Positions 6,359 to 7,598 of a stretch of 7,598 bases of DNA are shown one piece after another. Below the pieces are notes generated by a model that was not told where the DNA came from, did no database searches, and worked only from the letters and a program-made list of their open reading frames with translations. This stretch comes from Rickettsiales bacterium (GTDB lineage: Bacteria; Pseudomonadota; Alphaproteobacteria; Methylaequorales; Methylaequoraceae): positions 4,251 through 11,848 of the forward strand of contig PALK01000056.1 of the NCBI GenBank assembly GCA_002710765.1, given 5' to 3'. The position numbers and the translations under genes were made by a program. Position 1 is the first letter of the stretch, and each line of letters opens with the position of its first letter.

Positions 6359-6362
6359 ATTT

Positions 6363-6369
6363 CACCTCT
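6363..6369 (-). promoter_or_regulatory. Ribosome binding site fixing a GTG start
   Basis: On the minus strand AGAGGTG is followed by AAAT and then GTG (6358-6356). The spacing of AGAGG to the GTG (six bases) is near ideal. The next in-frame ATG codons lie well inside the conserved region, so the GTG start is preferred. Confidence 0.65.
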
Positions 6370-6438
6370 AAATAAATTTCATTTTCATTTTAAAAAAGCG
6401 TTCAATGTATAAGTTTTAACCTCATTCATCCCAGATTA

Positions 6439-6467
6439 AGTATAAAAAAGTAATACAGTTTTGGCAA
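6439..6467 (-). promoter_or_regulatory. Sigma-70-type promoter for the methyltransferase
   Basis: Reading the minus strand: TTGCCA (6467-6462), 17 bases, then TATACT (6444-6439). Each hexamer matches consensus at 5 of 6 positions with optimal spacing. Transcription would start near 6432, giving a leader of about 75 bases before the GTG start. It is the clearest promoter I can find in the window. Confidence 0.6.
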
Positions 6468-6600
6468 ATTTTAACTCTTAACTTTACTCATTAATTTAAT
6501 ATTTGGTACCAGTAGGGAATATTTGTTTTAACTAACCATGCGTTTTAGATTGAGACTAGAAAAGTGTATCAAAATCTTACCTATTTTGTGAGGTTTTGTG

Positions 6601-6632
6601 TTGAAAACAGCAGAAATTTAGAGTCTATATGA
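6601..6632 (+). promoter_or_regulatory. Weak promoter candidate for the aminotransferase
   Basis: TTGAAA (6601-6606) is followed by several possible -10 hexamers, TCTATA at 17 bases or TATATG at about 20. Initiation near 6635-6640 would exclude the upstream ATG at 6629 and support translation from 6674. The match is modest and other weak pairs exist in the same AT-rich region (TTGTTT and TAGATT, spacing 17, around 6522-6550). Confidence 0.25.
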
Positions 6633-6673
6633 AAGTAGGCATTTTTTCTGAATTTTATGGAGTAGATTTTTTT

Positions 6674-7598
6674 ATGGATAAAATCATCAAAGGTTCAAAG
6701 AATTCGCTAGAAGCTAAGTCTCTTGACCATCATTTGCAGCCGTACACCAATCCTGAACTGGTTGCTCAGAGCGGTCCTCAAATAATCCGTTCAGGTGATG
6801 GAATAAGAGTAAAGGATATTGAGGGTAAATCATACATCGAGGGTATGAGTGGACTTTGGTGTGCCTCATTGGGCTTCAATGAGCCAGTTTTAATAGAGGC
6901 AGCCATTTCACAGATGAACTCATTGCCTTTCTACCACTCTTTCACGGGTAAAACTACAGAACCAACAATAAGGCTATCTGAAAAACTGATTGAAATATCA
7001 CCAGATAATTTGGAAAAAGTTTTCTTTTGCAACTCTGGGTCTGAAGCTAATGATACGGCAATAAAGATAGTATGGTATTATCAAGCCGCCAGAGGCAAAC
7101 CAAAAAAAACCAAAATCATTAGCCGCAAAGGTAGTTATCATGGAGTGACCTTGGCTTCAGCCAGTTTAACGGCACTATCATATGCCCAAGTAGGGTTTGG
7201 TTTGCCCTTAGATTTCGCACTACATACCACGTCTCCTCATTATTTTCAAAATTCCTATGATCAGGAAACGGAGTCAGAGTTTTCTGAAAGGTTGGTCTCT
7301 GATTTAGAAAATTTGATTGCTACTCAGGGTGCCGAAAATATTGGTGCCTTAATAGCCGAACCTTTGATGGGTGCCGGTGGTGTAATATTGCCACCAGAAA
7401 AATATTTCAGCTTGATCCAACCTGTATTAAGAAAAAATGATATACTCATGATAGCTGATGAGGTCATTTGTGGCTTTGGGCGTACTGGTAATATGTGGGG
7501 AAGTGAAACTTTTAATATCTTCCCTGATATAATAACTTGTGCAAAGGGCTTATCATCTGCTTATTTCCCTATTGCAGCTGTATTAATGTCTAACGATA
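6674..7598 (+). CDS. Class III PLP-dependent aminotransferase, 3' end outside window
   Basis: Fold-type I, class III (omega-amino acid/pyruvate type) aminotransferase; 308 codons are present and the usual ~450-460 residue protein continues beyond the edge. Family features in order: NSLEAKSLDHHLQPYTN near the start, GLWCASLGF, NSGSEAND (120-127) for cofactor phosphate, YHGVT for stacking on the ring, ADEVICGFGRTG with Asp262 bonding the pyridine nitrogen, and TCAKGLSS with the PLP lysine Lys291. This subgroup usually transfers amino groups from beta-alanine, polyamines, taurine or similar amines to pyruvate; the substrate cannot be read here. ATG at 6674 is preferred because its N-terminus fits the family and GGAG (6659-6662) precedes it. 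An in-frame ATG at 6629 would add 15 residues with little SD support. A beta-amino acid substrate would link it to MmsA, which is speculation. Confidence 0.9.
   Translation, partial: MDKIIKGSKNSLEAKSLDHHLQPYTNPELVAQSGPQIIRSGDGIRVKDIEGKSYIEGMSGLWCASLGFNEPVLIEAAISQMNSLPFYHSFTGKTTEPTIRLSEKLIEISPDNLEKVFFCNSGSEANDTAIKIVWYYQAARGKPKKTKIISRKGSYHGVTLASASLTALSYAQVGFGLPLDFALHTTSPHYFQNSYDQETESEFSERLVSDLENLIATQGAENIGALIAEPLMGAGGVILPPEKYFSLIQPVLRKNDILMIADEVICGFGRTGNMWGSETFNIFPDIITCAKGLSSAYFPIAAVLMSND

Larger units (their letters stand above)
6359..6673. other. Divergent intergenic region between methyltransferase and aminotransferase
   Basis: Very AT-rich 315 bases with no credible ORF on either strand beyond a possible 45-base upstream extension of the aminotransferase (ATG at 6629). 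It contains a good minus-strand promoter (6439-6467) and weak plus-strand promoter candidates. I see no strong operator dyad, no terminator with a T-tract and no small RNA signature. Confidence 0.6.

Overview
The window is an AT-rich bacterial stretch dominated by a valine-catabolism operon. I infer an AT-rich, probably marine alphaproteobacterium from the protein styles: an exported-type glutathione peroxidase carrying NTASxCGFTxQY and PSEDF, and an ACAD8-like isobutyryl-CoA dehydrogenase beside mmsA and mmsB. Taxonomy cannot be proven from the sequence alone.

Left part (1-1187): the window opens inside a plus-strand glutathione peroxidase-like gene. Its reading frame runs upstream past the window edge through what looks like a signal peptide. 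About 100 bases after its stop lies a 27-residue lipoprotein gene (651-734) with a good ribosome binding site and lipobox, too short for ordinary gene callers. Some 450 bases without a convincing gene follow; they hold a perfect 8-bp hairpin, a strong Shine-Dalgarno sequence in front of a 14-codon ORF, and a small hairpin just before mmsA.

Middle (1188-5768): four tightly spaced plus-strand genes (gaps of 19, 12 and 17 bases) encode mmsA (methylmalonate-semialdehyde dehydrogenase), an isobutyryl-CoA dehydrogenase, a 3-hydroxyisobutyryl-CoA hydrolase and mmsB (3-hydroxyisobutyrate dehydrogenase). Pathway order is isobutyryl-CoA to methacrylyl-CoA (dehydrogenase), then a hydration step by an enoyl-CoA hydratase not in this window, then 3-hydroxyisobutyrate (hydrolase), methylmalonate semialdehyde (MmsB) and propionyl-CoA (MmsA). 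The branched-chain 2-oxoacid dehydrogenase and a pathway regulator are also absent here.

Right part (5765-7598): a minus-strand class I SAM-dependent methyltransferase converges on mmsB and overlaps it by four bases. It has a GTG start, a clear ribosome binding site and a good sigma-70-type promoter. A 315-base divergent region separates it from a plus-strand class III aminotransferase cut by the right edge. If that enzyme acts on beta-amino acids, its products (malonate or methylmalonate semialdehyde) would be MmsA substrates, but the sequence does not settle this.

I found no mobile elements, CRISPR arrays, tRNA or rRNA genes. The window is mostly ordinary central catabolism; the small lipoprotein and the 450-base region before mmsA are the parts least explained by known annotation.
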